NCBI GenBank assembly: GCA_947184155.2
Contig: CAMXCT020005024.1
Coordinates: 384,001 to 448,000, forward strand
Direction of reading: 5' to 3'
Origin: Cladocopium goreaui
Taxonomy: Eukaryota > Sar > Dinophyceae > Suessiales > Symbiodiniaceae
DNA: 64,000 nucleotides
Of the stretch, positions 33,901 through 43,419 are shown in pieces. The notes below the pieces were generated by a model. The model made no database searches. It saw only the letters and a list, made by a program, of their open reading frames with translations, and was not told the DNA's origin. The position numbers and the translations under genes are program-made. How positions within the stretch are numbered: position 1 is the first letter of the stretch; every line of letters starts with the position of its first letter.

Positions 33901-36900
33901 CAAGGTCACCATCCAGACGGGCACAGAGTTTTGGGACCAGTGGCAGACCGAGTACCTTGCCTGGGCCTTCCCGTTCAGCGTGCCATCCCCCGTCGGCGGG
34001 CCGGACTTTCCAAACAAGGATCGTCCGCGACGCAAGGCCGACGCAGCGGTGCTGGGGCCAGTCCCACACCTGCGCTCCTTAGCCCGGCGCGTCGAGTCTT
34101 CGCTGCGAAACTCTTGGGATTTAATTTCAGGCCTACGTCGGTTGACGTTCAAATGGCATTCGGTTTGCCAGACGCCGCTGTACCGCGCTTGGAAACCCAA
34201 GACAGATGTCCTCCAAGCGACACCGGCGCATGAATGGGTTGAGGCGGCCAAAGCCTTGTATCAAAAATTACAAAAAGGCAAGTATTTGACAGCCGGCAAG
34301 ACGCTGAAGCCAATCAACTACGATGCCCGCAAGCTATGGTTTGCCGAAGGCCTCACCCCGCCCGAAGCCCAGCTGCTGCGTGACATCCGGCACACGCAAA
34401 TGACCTTGCCTGGAACAGTGGAGGTCCGGCGACGGATTGGCCGTTTTCTCTTCGGAGCACGGGTCGAACTCGGAGAACCCATCTTCATGACCTTATCTCC
34501 CACGACGCGGCACAATGCCTTATGCTTGCGACTCTCGCGGTACCGACAGCACGACCCGGGTGCGGGGCCGCTTTCTGGAAAGCACATGCCACGCGTGTGG
34601 GAAGAGGCCGAGGTGATTGTGCCAGTTCCTGAGTACGAGACGCGCCGGCAGACTACCGTTCGAGATCCCTGGGCCGTCGACATAGCCTTCCAATGCATGG
34701 TTCGTTTTGTGTTTGCGGAGCTTCTCGGTATCCGCATGTGCTTCCGCTGCCTCAATTGCAGCTGTCGCGATGCCCTCGGACAGTCGACACACCCGATGGG
34801 AGGCATCCTTGGCCTGGTGCTCGGCTTCTGCGGAGCCATAGAGTATCAAAAAAACAGCAACCCCCATTTTCATGCAAATGTGTACGTCGCCACGGTGTGG
34901 CAACAGCCTCTAAAAAAATTAGCCCAAAAAATACAAGCTAAGGCCGTTACCTTGGAGGAACTGTTTCGGTACCAAGCCTGGCTGCACAATGAAAGCCACT
35001 TCAACCTCGAACAGCATGAAGCCCTCTTTCCAGCCTTAGAAAAAAAATGGATGCAAAACTTCCCTGGGACGGAGCATGACCAGTTATGCCTTTGGCCGGC
35101 CTTCGTTGCCACAGACACCACGCCTTCGCCGTGGCTGCCCCAGTCTGCCGACAGCAGGCCGCTCCGCGTAGAGCGTTGCTCATCGCCGGCCCATGCCGCG
35201 GAATCGCAGAGCTCAGGTGCCCCGCCTGCCGCAGCGAACCCAGAGGATCTCCAGACAGACGCTATTCAATACCGGCAGCGCTACCAGACCGCGGTGCAAG
35301 TGAAGCTGTCACACCAGCAACACCATATGCACACGTGGGATGCCAAGCACAAGTGCCACGTGCCGCTGCCTGCTTGCCAAAAGAAGGACGCGCCAAACAA
35401 ATGCAAGCATGGCTTTCCAAAAACCATCTGCGACGTGGCGCGCGTCGTGTGCCGGGGGAATGCTCGCAAATTTCGTCAGAGTACGGCTGGCAGACGAAAT
35501 GCACTTGGCTGCGTCCTCAATCCACGTGACAACCAATGGCTGTCGGGCACGATGCATGCATTTACCCTGATGTTCATGGGCAACAGCCATACCGGCATCA
35601 ATTTCCGCATCCCACTATTGCCGGAAACGCATGACCCGGCATGCGAGCGCAACTGCTTGGAAACTACCACCTTGCAGCGCCTCCAACGGCTGATGCAGCA
35701 CGCCGCGAAAAAAGCGACGCAATACTTCACAGGATATTTGCAAAAACCCCAGCCATTGGGTCGGAAAGAGCTGCAACAAGCCGCCAAGCACCTGTCCTAT
35801 CTCGACATTACCCCTGCCAAAGGCGCGGAGGCCAAGCACTACCGGAAAGTGTTGCATCGAGTGTGCGGTGACTTGGAATTTCGCTGTTCCGTCCGCCCCC
35901 TGACGGAAGAAGTCATGTTGGCCAGTTTTTGGGACGGCGACGAACCCACGTCAGCCGAATGCATTCGCTCCTTTGCCGTCGTTCCCTTTGTCGGCAGTGC
36001 ATGGGTGGCCCAGTACGACAAAAACACAGAAGTGCGACATCGGGTCAAACCAAGTCACCACAGACAGGTCCAACTGGGAGCCAGCGAGCTCTATGGTTGG
36101 CGCGGCTCTGATCCACGGCTCAAATATCTAAGCCCTTGGGAATTCACTGCACTTTGGGACGTGCGACGTCTGCAGCCGCCGCAAAAACAAGGCAGCGATC
36201 TCAGTGCCTGGCTCCCAGGACGCGGCGAAGGCCCGGAGCCCGCTGATGGATGGCAATTTGGGCGCGATTTCACTTGGAAGACACCTCTCGGCTACAACTC
36301 CGAACATATTGTGCCCCTACCCTGCCGGGCCAACACGGCACCATATGCGGACCACTATTTCTGCCGCCGGGCGGTGTCACTGGTGCCATACCCAACGTCT
36401 TGCCCCTTACCGAAAGTGGATATGAGCAAAGACCAGCAAGCGCGCCTGCTGAACATCTATCTCCGCCCATGGACTTTGGCCGGTGACGACGCCACGTTGC
36501 ATGTGCCACATATTCAGGCCTTGGACACCCCCATCACTGATCGCCAAAAGAAGCCTTCCCATCGGTGTGTCGGAAAAACTTCGGTGGGGTGCCGCAGTCA
36601 CCACACGGCATGGAAAGATTACATTCGCCACCACATCGTGTCTGCAAATGCCGCCCGCACCATCGCAAATTTCTTGGCTGCTGCAGAGTGTTCGCCGGAC
36701 GACGTCGAGGAAGCAACCGTCGACGAAGCCAGGAAGCCGGACAGGGAAGTTGACACAAGCTGGGTTGACATGACGACCGTGCAACGCCTGACTGCCGGAG
36801 AAGGGTTCCAATACTCCAAACGGTCGGCCCAGACCGTCCAGAGTCTTGTGCACGACTGGACAACAACGCCGACAAGCACGAGCAACCAAGGGCCGCGGCA

Positions 36901-39900
36901 GTTCTCGACCGGCCTGCCAGACCCCGGCCCAGCACCAGCAACCGGGGCAGCTGGCACAGATCCCTTCGCCCAACAAACGCAACCGCCACGCCCGGTGGCC
37001 ACGAACTACGGAACCTTCAGGTTGGACGCAGCCCGGACGTGGTTGCAAGCTTTGAACCGGCCCGGGATGACGCCAGCCCCCAACCCACAACAAAAGCAAG
37101 TTCTGACAGCCGTGGTGGAAAGGTGCCACGCCGAAGCGGTCGAGGAAAGGGCCGACAAGCAGAATCGATCAGAACCATTTCGAGCAATCTTGCATGGGGT
37201 GCCGGGCGCAGGGAAATCCCAAACCTTGCACTGGCTTCGCACGTTTTTCGAAACGGTGTGTGATTGGCAGCACTTGCACGAATTTGCCTTCGTAGCCCCG
37301 CAGAACACGCAAGCGGCCCTCATAGATGGAATCACCATTCACTCCTTCGCGGATATCCGCGTGCAAGGCAAGAAGCAGAAAAAGGAGACGGCTTTTGGAC
37401 CAGACCACTTCGTCAAGTACCAACATCTACGCTGGCTTATCATCGACGAATGCAGCACATCAGCCCTGGAAGTACTGGCCGTGTTAGAAAAACGCCTGCA
37501 AGAAGCGGTCCGTGCCAGGCATTCGTGGAAATGCCGCACCACCGGCACGCCCCGGCCCTTTGCCGGCATCAACATTCTGCTGGCCGGCGATTGCTGGCAA
37601 TTCCCTGCCGTGAAAGCCACGTCCATCTTCCATAACCCCTTCAAGCACGGACAAAGTGTTCAAGTAGCGAACCTCCAGAAAGTCATGTGGACGCATGACC
37701 GAGGTAATATTCAACACCTGTTCGAACTCACCCAAGAGCATCGTTGTGTCGATCCTTGGTTAAGTGCAATTCTCCATGCCGCCCGACATGGAGCTGTAAC
37801 TCAAGAGCACTGGGCGTTTCTGCACGGCTTCCCGACCTTGCACGCTGGCTCGTGGAACCCCCACACAAACAAGTGCTCTTGCAAAAAGCCGGCCTGCGAT
37901 GCCTTGGCCAAGCAGTGGACCAAGGAAGTGATGGATCCGAAAAATACAAGAACCTGGCAGGATCGGCGCCAAGCAGAATGCGATGTCTGCGCGGCCGAAC
38001 GCCGGCGGCGCTGCATCGTTGCCGGAGCATCCGACTTTGGGCCCAATCCAAAAGACAGGAAATTTTTGCAGGCACCATTTGTGCATGGACTGAATGCTGC
38101 CAAGTACGTCGCCGCACTGCTGCGGGCCCGGTGGGTGGCGGCCGAGCAACAGCATCTCTTGCTCTGGGTCGTGGCGCAGGACACGCCGCTCTTCCACACC
38201 GACCCTGACACGGAGGCCCAAGAGCTGCAGCACCGAAAAGAACAATGGCTTCAGCGACATGACCAGGCGACAGCAGGGATAATGGGCCTCTTGCCACTCT
38301 TGCCGGGCATGCCCGTGCGCATCACCCAGACCTTGCCCGAACTCAAACCCTGGGGCTTGTTCAAGAACACCCGCGGACAGTTGTTTGGGTGGAGCCTGGC
38401 CGAGGAAGACATTGCGGCCATCCCAACTTGCCGGCAGCCGGAGCTTGTGCTCCAAAAAATGCCGGCATGCCTCTTTGTCGCCATCCCCGGTGCAACCTGG
38501 CAACACCGCCCAGGTCTTCCACCGGGGGTCGCTTGCATTCGCCCGGTGGTGCAACATTGGAAACTCGAAGCCCACGGCACCGCCACGGTCGCCAGACGAG
38601 GTTTTCCGCTGGCCTGCGATTATGCTGGCACGGCGCATTCGTTTATGGGGGCCACATTAGCTGCCTGCAGTTTGGACTTAGGATTTTGGGACACGGCGGC
38701 GAACCGGGACGCACAGCTCAGTGCCTACATGTGCCTGTCCCGCGTAAAAAAAGCAGAAGACCTCTGCATAGCCCGTCCCTTTTCCCCTAATCTTCTAAGC
38801 CAAGGTGAACTAATAGGCCCCGATACGTTCCTCGCAGTGCATCGGCAGACGCTGACCCTGGCGGACGCCAAAAGCAAGTTCGAGCAGGAGCAGGTGCAAC
38901 GGAAGCGCAATCCCGAGACCCTTTTCTTTTGTCGCGGATGCACCCCGAAAGCCAAAGGCGAGCACGGCCTCCTGCCATTGCGTGACTTCACCAGGAACAA
39001 TTTGTGGCAGCCGGATGCTTGGTTGGAGATCGTGTGTCTCGGCATGGAACGCTTGTGCAGCCAGTGCCGCCACCCATTCCAGCAAGTGTGTGCAAGTAAC
39101 AATGCCTGTCGGAAGCAAGATTGGCCTGCGCCCGCTGTGACGTCGGTCGAAAACTCAAACCCAAGACCTTGGCGGATTTCAGCCCCGCAGAAATTCTGCG
39201 CCGCAAAAAAAAATAGAGACCTACGAAGAGCATGCTGCATGAAGTGCGAGCGGCACCAAGCTAACAAGTCTAAAGCCAAAGCCGGGCAGTGCCGCACGTG
39301 TCAGAACATCGTCAGCGTATCCCACTTGCGCCAGTATGACTCCAAAGCCAACGACGGCATTTGTCGCACATGTTGGCGGAAGGCAACCGACTTGGAGGCA
39401 GCGACCGCCAAAGTCTGCCCACAGTGTAGCACACCTTTGAAACCAGCGGCAACGCCAGGCTCGTGGTGTCAGAGCTGCGCCTATCCACCGTGTGCAGTTT
39501 GCCAAAAAGTGAAGCGGCCTACTGGAGGCGCGTACCACGCCAAAAACAGACCAGTGTGGCTATGCCCGGCCTGTAAAGTCTGTCCACAGTGCGGCCAACC
39601 AGTGCAAGGGATGTCGAAACTAGGTACGTGGTGTCAGAGCTGTGCGTATCCACCGTGCGCAGGTTGTCAGCAAGTGGCCAGGCCCGGCGGAGACCACGCG
39701 TACCATGCCAAACATCGCCCCTTTTGGCGATGCACACAGTGTGCCCTAGAAAGCTGTCCGAGGTGCCAAGCCAATCCCTTGGGTCAAGACGCGGGCGGCG
39801 GACCAGACGCCGCGTGTCCACAGTGTGCAGAACGTGGTCCCAAGTGCGCAGTATGCAAACAGCCAATGCTCGGCCGCCCGCATTCACACGGCTGGTGCCA

Positions 39901-40396
39901 CGGGTGTGCCTTTCCGCCATGTGCAGCTGGCTGTGGTACACCGCGCCCGAGCAGAAACAGGGGAGACCAGGACAAATATCATGCCAAACTCATGCCGCAG
40001 TGGACGTGCCAGACGTGCCAGCTATCAGAGAGTGGAGCGGCCAAACGCCGTATGATCCAACTGGCCGAGCAAGCAGACCCCTTGCCACCGTTGCCACCGC
40101 CGACGGCACCGCCTGAGGACAGCGCCCGTCCGGCAGGTTCAAGTGGCCAACCAAAACGAAGAAAAACGCAAAGCAGGCCCAGCAGCACGACGCCTTGCTC
40201 AACGCCGGCGACGGTCGCACCTGAGCTTCACCCAACAGACCCGACCGCCGCGCCAGAACCACCCGATGCTAGTCCAGTTTCTCGTCCAACAGTTGTAGCT
40301 CATCAACCGCAGAAAAGAAGACGAGGAGTATCCCGTGCCAACGTGGGAAGCACCTTGCCGGCAGACGTCCCAGAGACCATGCCGCCCGACACCTGA
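30941..40396 (+). CDS. Helitron-like transposase 1: OTU protease, HUH Rep, Pif1-like helicase, zinc array
   Basis: An uninterrupted 3,151-codon frame; the first codon is TTG, and the first ATG is at 30,956 (residue 6). Residues are counted from 30,941. The N-terminus has a hydrophobic stretch and then an Arg-rich cluster (about 70-115). An OTU-type cysteine protease lies at about 162-346: DGWC with Cys 173, and GHTGHYSLLW with His 340. A Pro/Ala linker and Cys-rich segments follow. The Helitron replication-initiator region has the HUH motif PHFHANVYV (His 1309/1311) and the two-tyrosine motif QYFTGYLQK (Tyr 1595/1599). A Pif1-like SF1B helicase follows: GVPGAGKS (2086-2093), IIDE (Asp 2169), GDCWQFP (Asp 2217, Gln 2220) and CLSRV (Arg 2601). 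The C-terminus (about 2,770-3,035) is a Cys-rich repeat array. The gene should catalyse rolling-circle transposition; all core motifs look intact. It is intron-less and GC-rich, unlike the gene to the left. Confidence 0.93.
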   Translation: MPVPAMSCRWLFVKTLCHGLFWLGFCHCIHDGMLPFGETLLYAILSHMLCTVWPTVVDAAVTRIARVLTKRARGSKPCRRIKGRRYKPCRGRRRQRRRKKAWTRLWHWSRKLRNRLAHALHGNGPGPTDASSNSGAASGSNNATEQPEASYTVEARAQRLRRVPVDIPGDGWCLLHAVSWYLERHESHEPEWSVRKAADTYAQALEFLVQQFDGPSAADINIACMPDQPAELELHRRFLERRGILLPDELPQGLLVLWSKLTAVLEMPNMLDSIHHGTSVEVWALTKAFGFEVLVWSTDVDANYWIATMERVTDAEAMRLAELHPHALHLVHQPMGHTGHYSLLWEDRPPASVWQPTPWLQIWHREGARALQQHLGMIRVQPSRVEPAEPPNQPNAAPATAEAAPEPSKPMASNQDPWPAPATPPCSSGSEVGFADTESVVSWNSHQSSEGSSAAPSLVLEPEHAWCTLEDQLWEQIQTISRQFRTKPLLPPSVPHVPVELADSMSGVPYPACHCAFEGCTWCSDAQPCVDALLLKDRWIVQGVTWHCSSGACCNDTAACLWAHLHSQHALAFQHCPGDLVSSYIAALKCVEEQSVPAVGWSVDRRTLRRLHAERQEEQAVALICACCAAVLPSGPRSDIGYLSVEQIFETLTPESFQQNWDLMQYRTSYGSHAAVQRQLHGAEWQRTLPQTLFNGQSILCCPEDLRCSACPASGMQLCRQCELPLCRACWKRMRQGAFSGIPSALCNDNFYGYPAELLYQHRVRWIETAAASPLWTSMVSFYLEADRGHVLEEPVHRAEHSLAIRGNISAVSLPWEEIYGHFAQMTPHDRIATLPHALPALRAMVKVTVKGMRHAELVEWVAGAHLRPHVVVALLDHLVDIHHPMFAAYDGTPAELKQLFRSKVQREYGTEEICPVTVEEQADLAGAAPTPAQTKNATPEPANLPQFGGEAFLGSSRPQVLSPDYTSSQAGDTTTQEVTRLAQVTPKVTIQTGTEFWDQWQTEYLAWAFPFSVPSPVGGPDFPNKDRPRRKADAAVLGPVPHLRSLARRVESSLRNSWDLISGLRRLTFKWHSVCQTPLYRAWKPKTDVLQATPAHEWVEAAKALYQKLQKGKYLTAGKTLKPINYDARKLWFAEGLTPPEAQLLRDIRHTQMTLPGTVEVRRRIGRFLFGARVELGEPIFMTLSPTTRHNALCLRLSRYRQHDPGAGPLSGKHMPRVWEEAEVIVPVPEYETRRQTTVRDPWAVDIAFQCMVRFVFAELLGIRMCFRCLNCSCRDALGQSTHPMGGILGLVLGFCGAIEYQKNSNPHFHANVYVATVWQQPLKKLAQKIQAKAVTLEELFRYQAWLHNESHFNLEQHEALFPALEKKWMQNFPGTEHDQLCLWPAFVATDTTPSPWLPQSADSRPLRVERCSSPAHAAESQSSGAPPAAANPEDLQTDAIQYRQRYQTAVQVKLSHQQHHMHTWDAKHKCHVPLPACQKKDAPNKCKHGFPKTICDVARVVCRGNARKFRQSTAGRRNALGCVLNPRDNQWLSGTMHAFTLMFMGNSHTGINFRIPLLPETHDPACERNCLETTTLQRLQRLMQHAAKKATQYFTGYLQKPQPLGRKELQQAAKHLSYLDITPAKGAEAKHYRKVLHRVCGDLEFRCSVRPLTEEVMLASFWDGDEPTSAECIRSFAVVPFVGSAWVAQYDKNTEVRHRVKPSHHRQVQLGASELYGWRGSDPRLKYLSPWEFTALWDVRRLQPPQKQGSDLSAWLPGRGEGPEPADGWQFGRDFTWKTPLGYNSEHIVPLPCRANTAPYADHYFCRRAVSLVPYPTSCPLPKVDMSKDQQARLLNIYLRPWTLAGDDATLHVPHIQALDTPITDRQKKPSHRCVGKTSVGCRSHHTAWKDYIRHHIVSANAARTIANFLAAAECSPDDVEEATVDEARKPDREVDTSWVDMTTVQRLTAGEGFQYSKRSAQTVQSLVHDWTTTPTSTSNQGPRQFSTGLPDPGPAPATGAAGTDPFAQQTQPPRPVATNYGTFRLDAARTWLQALNRPGMTPAPNPQQKQVLTAVVERCHAEAVEERADKQNRSEPFRAILHGVPGAGKSQTLHWLRTFFETVCDWQHLHEFAFVAPQNTQAALIDGITIHSFADIRVQGKKQKKETAFGPDHFVKYQHLRWLIIDECSTSALEVLAVLEKRLQEAVRARHSWKCRTTGTPRPFAGINILLAGDCWQFPAVKATSIFHNPFKHGQSVQVANLQKVMWTHDRGNIQHLFELTQEHRCVDPWLSAILHAARHGAVTQEHWAFLHGFPTLHAGSWNPHTNKCSCKKPACDALAKQWTKEVMDPKNTRTWQDRRQAECDVCAAERRRRCIVAGASDFGPNPKDRKFLQAPFVHGLNAAKYVAALLRARWVAAEQQHLLLWVVAQDTPLFHTDPDTEAQELQHRKEQWLQRHDQATAGIMGLLPLLPGMPVRITQTLPELKPWGLFKNTRGQLFGWSLAEEDIAAIPTCRQPELVLQKMPACLFVAIPGATWQHRPGLPPGVACIRPVVQHWKLEAHGTATVARRGFPLACDYAGTAHSFMGATLAACSLDLGFWDTAANRDAQLSAYMCLSRVKKAEDLCIARPFSPNLLSQGELIGPDTFLAVHRQTLTLADAKSKFEQEQVQRKRNPETLFFCRGCTPKAKGEHGLLPLRDFTRNNLWQPDAWLEIVCLGMERLCSQCRHPFQQVCASNNACRKQDWPAPAVTSVENSNPRPWRISAPQKFCAAKKNRDLRRACCMKCERHQANKSKAKAGQCRTCQNIVSVSHLRQYDSKANDGICRTCWRKATDLEAATAKVCPQCSTPLKPAATPGSWCQSCAYPPCAVCQKVKRPTGGAYHAKNRPVWLCPACKVCPQCGQPVQGMSKLGTWCQSCAYPPCAGCQQVARPGGDHAYHAKHRPFWRCTQCALESCPRCQANPLGQDAGGGPDAACPQCAERGPKCAVCKQPMLGRPHSHGWCHGCAFPPCAAGCGTPRPSRNRGDQDKYHAKLMPQWTCQTCQLSESGAAKRRMIQLAEQADPLPPLPPPTAPPEDSARPAGSSGQPKRRKTQSRPSSTTPCSTPATVAPELHPTDPTAAPEPPDASPVSRPTVVAHQPQKRRRGVSRANVGSTLPADVPETMPPDT

Positions 40397-40470
40397 TCCG
40401 ACAGCATTCGTATACCGATCCCGAATCGCCATGCGTTTTGTTGGGTGCTTCGGAGATAGTTCAGACGACC

Positions 40471-41001
40471 GGCTGCAACCGGGGCGTTGCCCAGGGGAGT
40501 GCTAGAGCGTTGCTCACGCCGCGGCTTTGCAACCATTTTTTCAGCCACCTGTTGCAGAATCAACTACCTAGGACAATCCACGCAGCCAGTGCTGCCGACA
40601 CCATGCATTTGGACCGCCGCGGATGATTCACGTTACGCATGCCACACAAGCTGGACCATTTTTTCCACCATCTGTTGCAGAATCAACTACCTACGACAAT
40701 CCAATAGCCCAACATATTAAACCAGTAACGCAGCTTCCCTCCTATAGTTCCATTCATCAGCCCAACATATTAAACCAGTAACGCAGCTTCCCTCCTATAG
40801 TTCCATTCATCCACAAGGCAGAAAGGACCGCGGGTAACCATTTTGAACCATTTTTTCCGCCACCTGTTGCAGAATCAACTACTTACGACAATCCAATAGC
40901 CCAACATATTAAACCCGTCACGCGTGATTCGAAAGCACGTCCCGCATCCTTGCCGACCGTATGTTCAAAGGCCATGCCGCCGGCGCTCCGAACAGACCAC
41001 C
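40471..41001. repeat. Tandem repeat downstream of Helitron-like gene 1, copy 1
   Basis: Unit starting ggctgcaaccggggcgttgc, with a nested 56-bp duplication (agcccaacatattaaacc... to ccattcatc). Two further copies start at 41,002 and 41,537. The array begins about 75 bp after the stop codon and is probably the 3' subterminal part of the element. Confidence 0.85.
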
Positions 41002-41536
41002 GGCTGCAACCGGGGCGTTGCCCAGGGGAGTGCTAGAGCGTTGCTCACGCCGCGGCTTTGCAACCATTTTTTCAGCCACCTGTTGCAGAATCAACTACCT
41101 AGGACAATCCACGCAGCCAGTGCTGCCGACACCATGCATTTGGACCGCCGCGGATGATTCACGTTACGCATGCTACACAAGCTGGACCATTTTTTCCGCC
41201 ACCTGTTGCAGAATCAACTACCTACGACAATCCAATAGCCCAACTTAATTATTAAACCAGTAACGCAGCTTCCCTCCTATAGTTCCATTCATCAGCCCAA
41301 CATATTAAACCAGTAACGCAGCTTCCCTCCTATAGTTCCATTCATCCACAAGGCAGAAAGGACCGCGGGTAACCATTTTGAACCATTTTTTCCGCCACCT
41401 GTTGCAGAATCAACTACTTACGACAATCCAATAGCCCAACATATTAAACCCGTCACGCGTGTTTCGAAAGCACTTCCCGCATCCTTGCCGACCGTATGTT
41501 CAAAGGCCATGCCGCCGGCGCTCCGAACAGACCACC
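41002..41536. repeat. Tandem repeat, copy 2
   Basis: Second copy of the 531-535-bp unit, nearly identical to copy 1 and including the ctagagcgttgctcacg dyad. Confidence 0.85.
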
Positions 41537-41910
41537 GGCTGCAACTAGGGCGTTGCCCAGGGGAGTGCTAGAGCGTTGCTCACGCCGCGGCTTTGCAACC
41601 ATTTTTTCAGCCACCTGTTGCAGAATCAACTACCTAGGACAATCCACGCAGCCAGTGCTGCCGACACCATGCATTTGGACCGCCGCGGATGATTCACGTT
41701 ACGCATGCCACACAAGCTGCACCATTTTTTCCACCACCTGTTGCAGAATCAACGACCTACGACAATCCAATAGCCCAACATATTAAACCAGTAACGCAGC
41801 TTCCCTCCTATAGTTCCATTCATCCACAGGGCAGAAAGGACCGCGGGTAACCATTTTTTCAGCCACTTGTTGCAGAAGCAACTACTAGGGAGAACCACGA
41901 ATCCAGTGCG
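41537..41910. repeat. Tandem repeat, copy 3 (partial)
   Basis: Third copy, shortened and diverging after about 41,850. A degenerate fragment with the same ctagagcgttgctcaag dyad and gggctttgcccaggg occurs again at 42,183-42,245. Confidence 0.8.
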
Positions 41911-42249
41911 GCCTACGCCATGAAGTCGGACCGCCACGGATCCTTGCAGCCAGCCGACCTGACGCCGCTGGCCCCGCCTTCGGATGGCGGCTTCGAGAGC
42001 ATTCAGACTTCGAACAGTGAACCTAGCCTCTGTGGAACGGCATCCGGTCTGGCACGTTTCGAACGCATGCTCACACGCAGGGTGCTGTAGCTTTGTTGAG
42101 TTCCAGCTTGTTTCGAAAGTATTTCCCGCATCCTTGCCGACCGTAAGTTTTGTTTGATCAACCATAGCTCAACATCAAACGAGCTGCAACCAGGGCTTTG
42201 CCCAGGGAAGCGCTAGAGCGTTGCTCAAGCCGCGGCCTTGCCAACCAAA

Positions 42250-43195
42250 TGGAGACCACGGACGTCACGCGCCAAAGCTGCGCAGTGGGAAAAAAAGTAC
42301 ACCTGCCGTGCGACGGGGGTGTTTCTGCAGCCACCGCGTTGAAGCAGTCTGAGTTGAAACTGGATGCGGCCACACACAGCGTCGGAGCCAGGCAGCATCA
42401 CGAAAGCCACTCGCCCGTACGGGAGCAGACAAGGCACACCGGTGCAACCACGTGAGACACAGCGCTGTTCGGGTGTCAACCCCTCAGAAAAGGAACACTT
42501 GTTTTTCAAAGCCAACCACGGGGATCAGGAGCCGTGGCGCCCGTGAAGAGTACCATCTTCGTATCCAACTTCAACCAGGCACAGCAGCACCCGGTCGCGT
42601 CGCTCGTGGCCAGTCGCTTCCGGGCCCGGTTGCATGCCAGGCGATGCCGCAAGATGACCTCGTGGAACGCCCCATGCAGGACACGAGTGTGGCCAGGGCA
42701 CCCCTGTTTTCAATGCAATAACAGCAAGAAGTCCAAGAAAGAATTGTGGATGATGTCACCTGTGGTTGCTTTTTTTTTCCTCCCCGACATGGACTCAAAG
42801 CCCATGACCTGGTATGTTCCCCTGCACCGCACTGGCGACCCACCTGCAGGATTTCCGCGCGTGCAAGCCCTGCAGAGGCCATGACCTAGGCCAACGGCTG
42901 GGTAGAAACAGTCGGGGAGTGATACCAGACAGGATAGGCACACATATGTCACATAAACATATATCCTCTCTGCACCGGTTCTGGCTACCAAGGGACGGGG
43001 CATGCGGATAGCATGTGCACACTGAGTGGGTAGAATTCCAGACAGCGGTTGGGCCCACCAAGGCGCCGAACGTGGTCGAAGCCAGACACGCAGCCAAAGA
43101 ACCTTTTTTTTTTTCGGCGGCGCGAAAGGCAACAGGCCAGGGAAGGAAGGTGTTAAGAGCCTTGGAGGCAAGAGTCCGGAGCCTGCAACCCGTGG
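42250..43195. other. No recognised gene
   Basis: Several overlapping frames are open on both strands, but none shows a domain, consistent codon pattern or splice structure I can defend. T-runs occur at about 42,769 and 43,105. Confidence 0.5.
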
Positions 43196-43199
43196 CTGA

Positions 43200-43295
43200 A
43201 GCTACGCAGGGGTTGGTGTGGTTATGGTTCTTGTTGTTCTTGTTGTTGTCGTTGTTGATGTCGTTCTTATTGATGTCGTCGCCGTCGTGGTTGTT

Positions 43296-43326
<31 letters not shown>

Positions 43327-43340
43327 TTGTTGTGGTTGGC
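43200..43340. repeat. GTT/GTC microsatellite
   Basis: Degenerate GTT and GTC trinucleotide tract leading into the G-rich minisatellite. Confidence 0.9.
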
Positions 43341-43419
43341 ACGTTTGGGTTCGGGGTACGCCGCAGCCCGTGGAGGTTCGGTTGGGGTCGGTCAGTGGTG
43401 GGTTGTGCTGTGAGGTTGG

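Noticed and set aside
30941-40396. CRISPR, phage or bacterial Rep/helicase system
   Set aside because: The OTU-HUH-two-Tyr-Pif1 order is that of eukaryotic Helitron-like transposases, and the context is eukaryotic.
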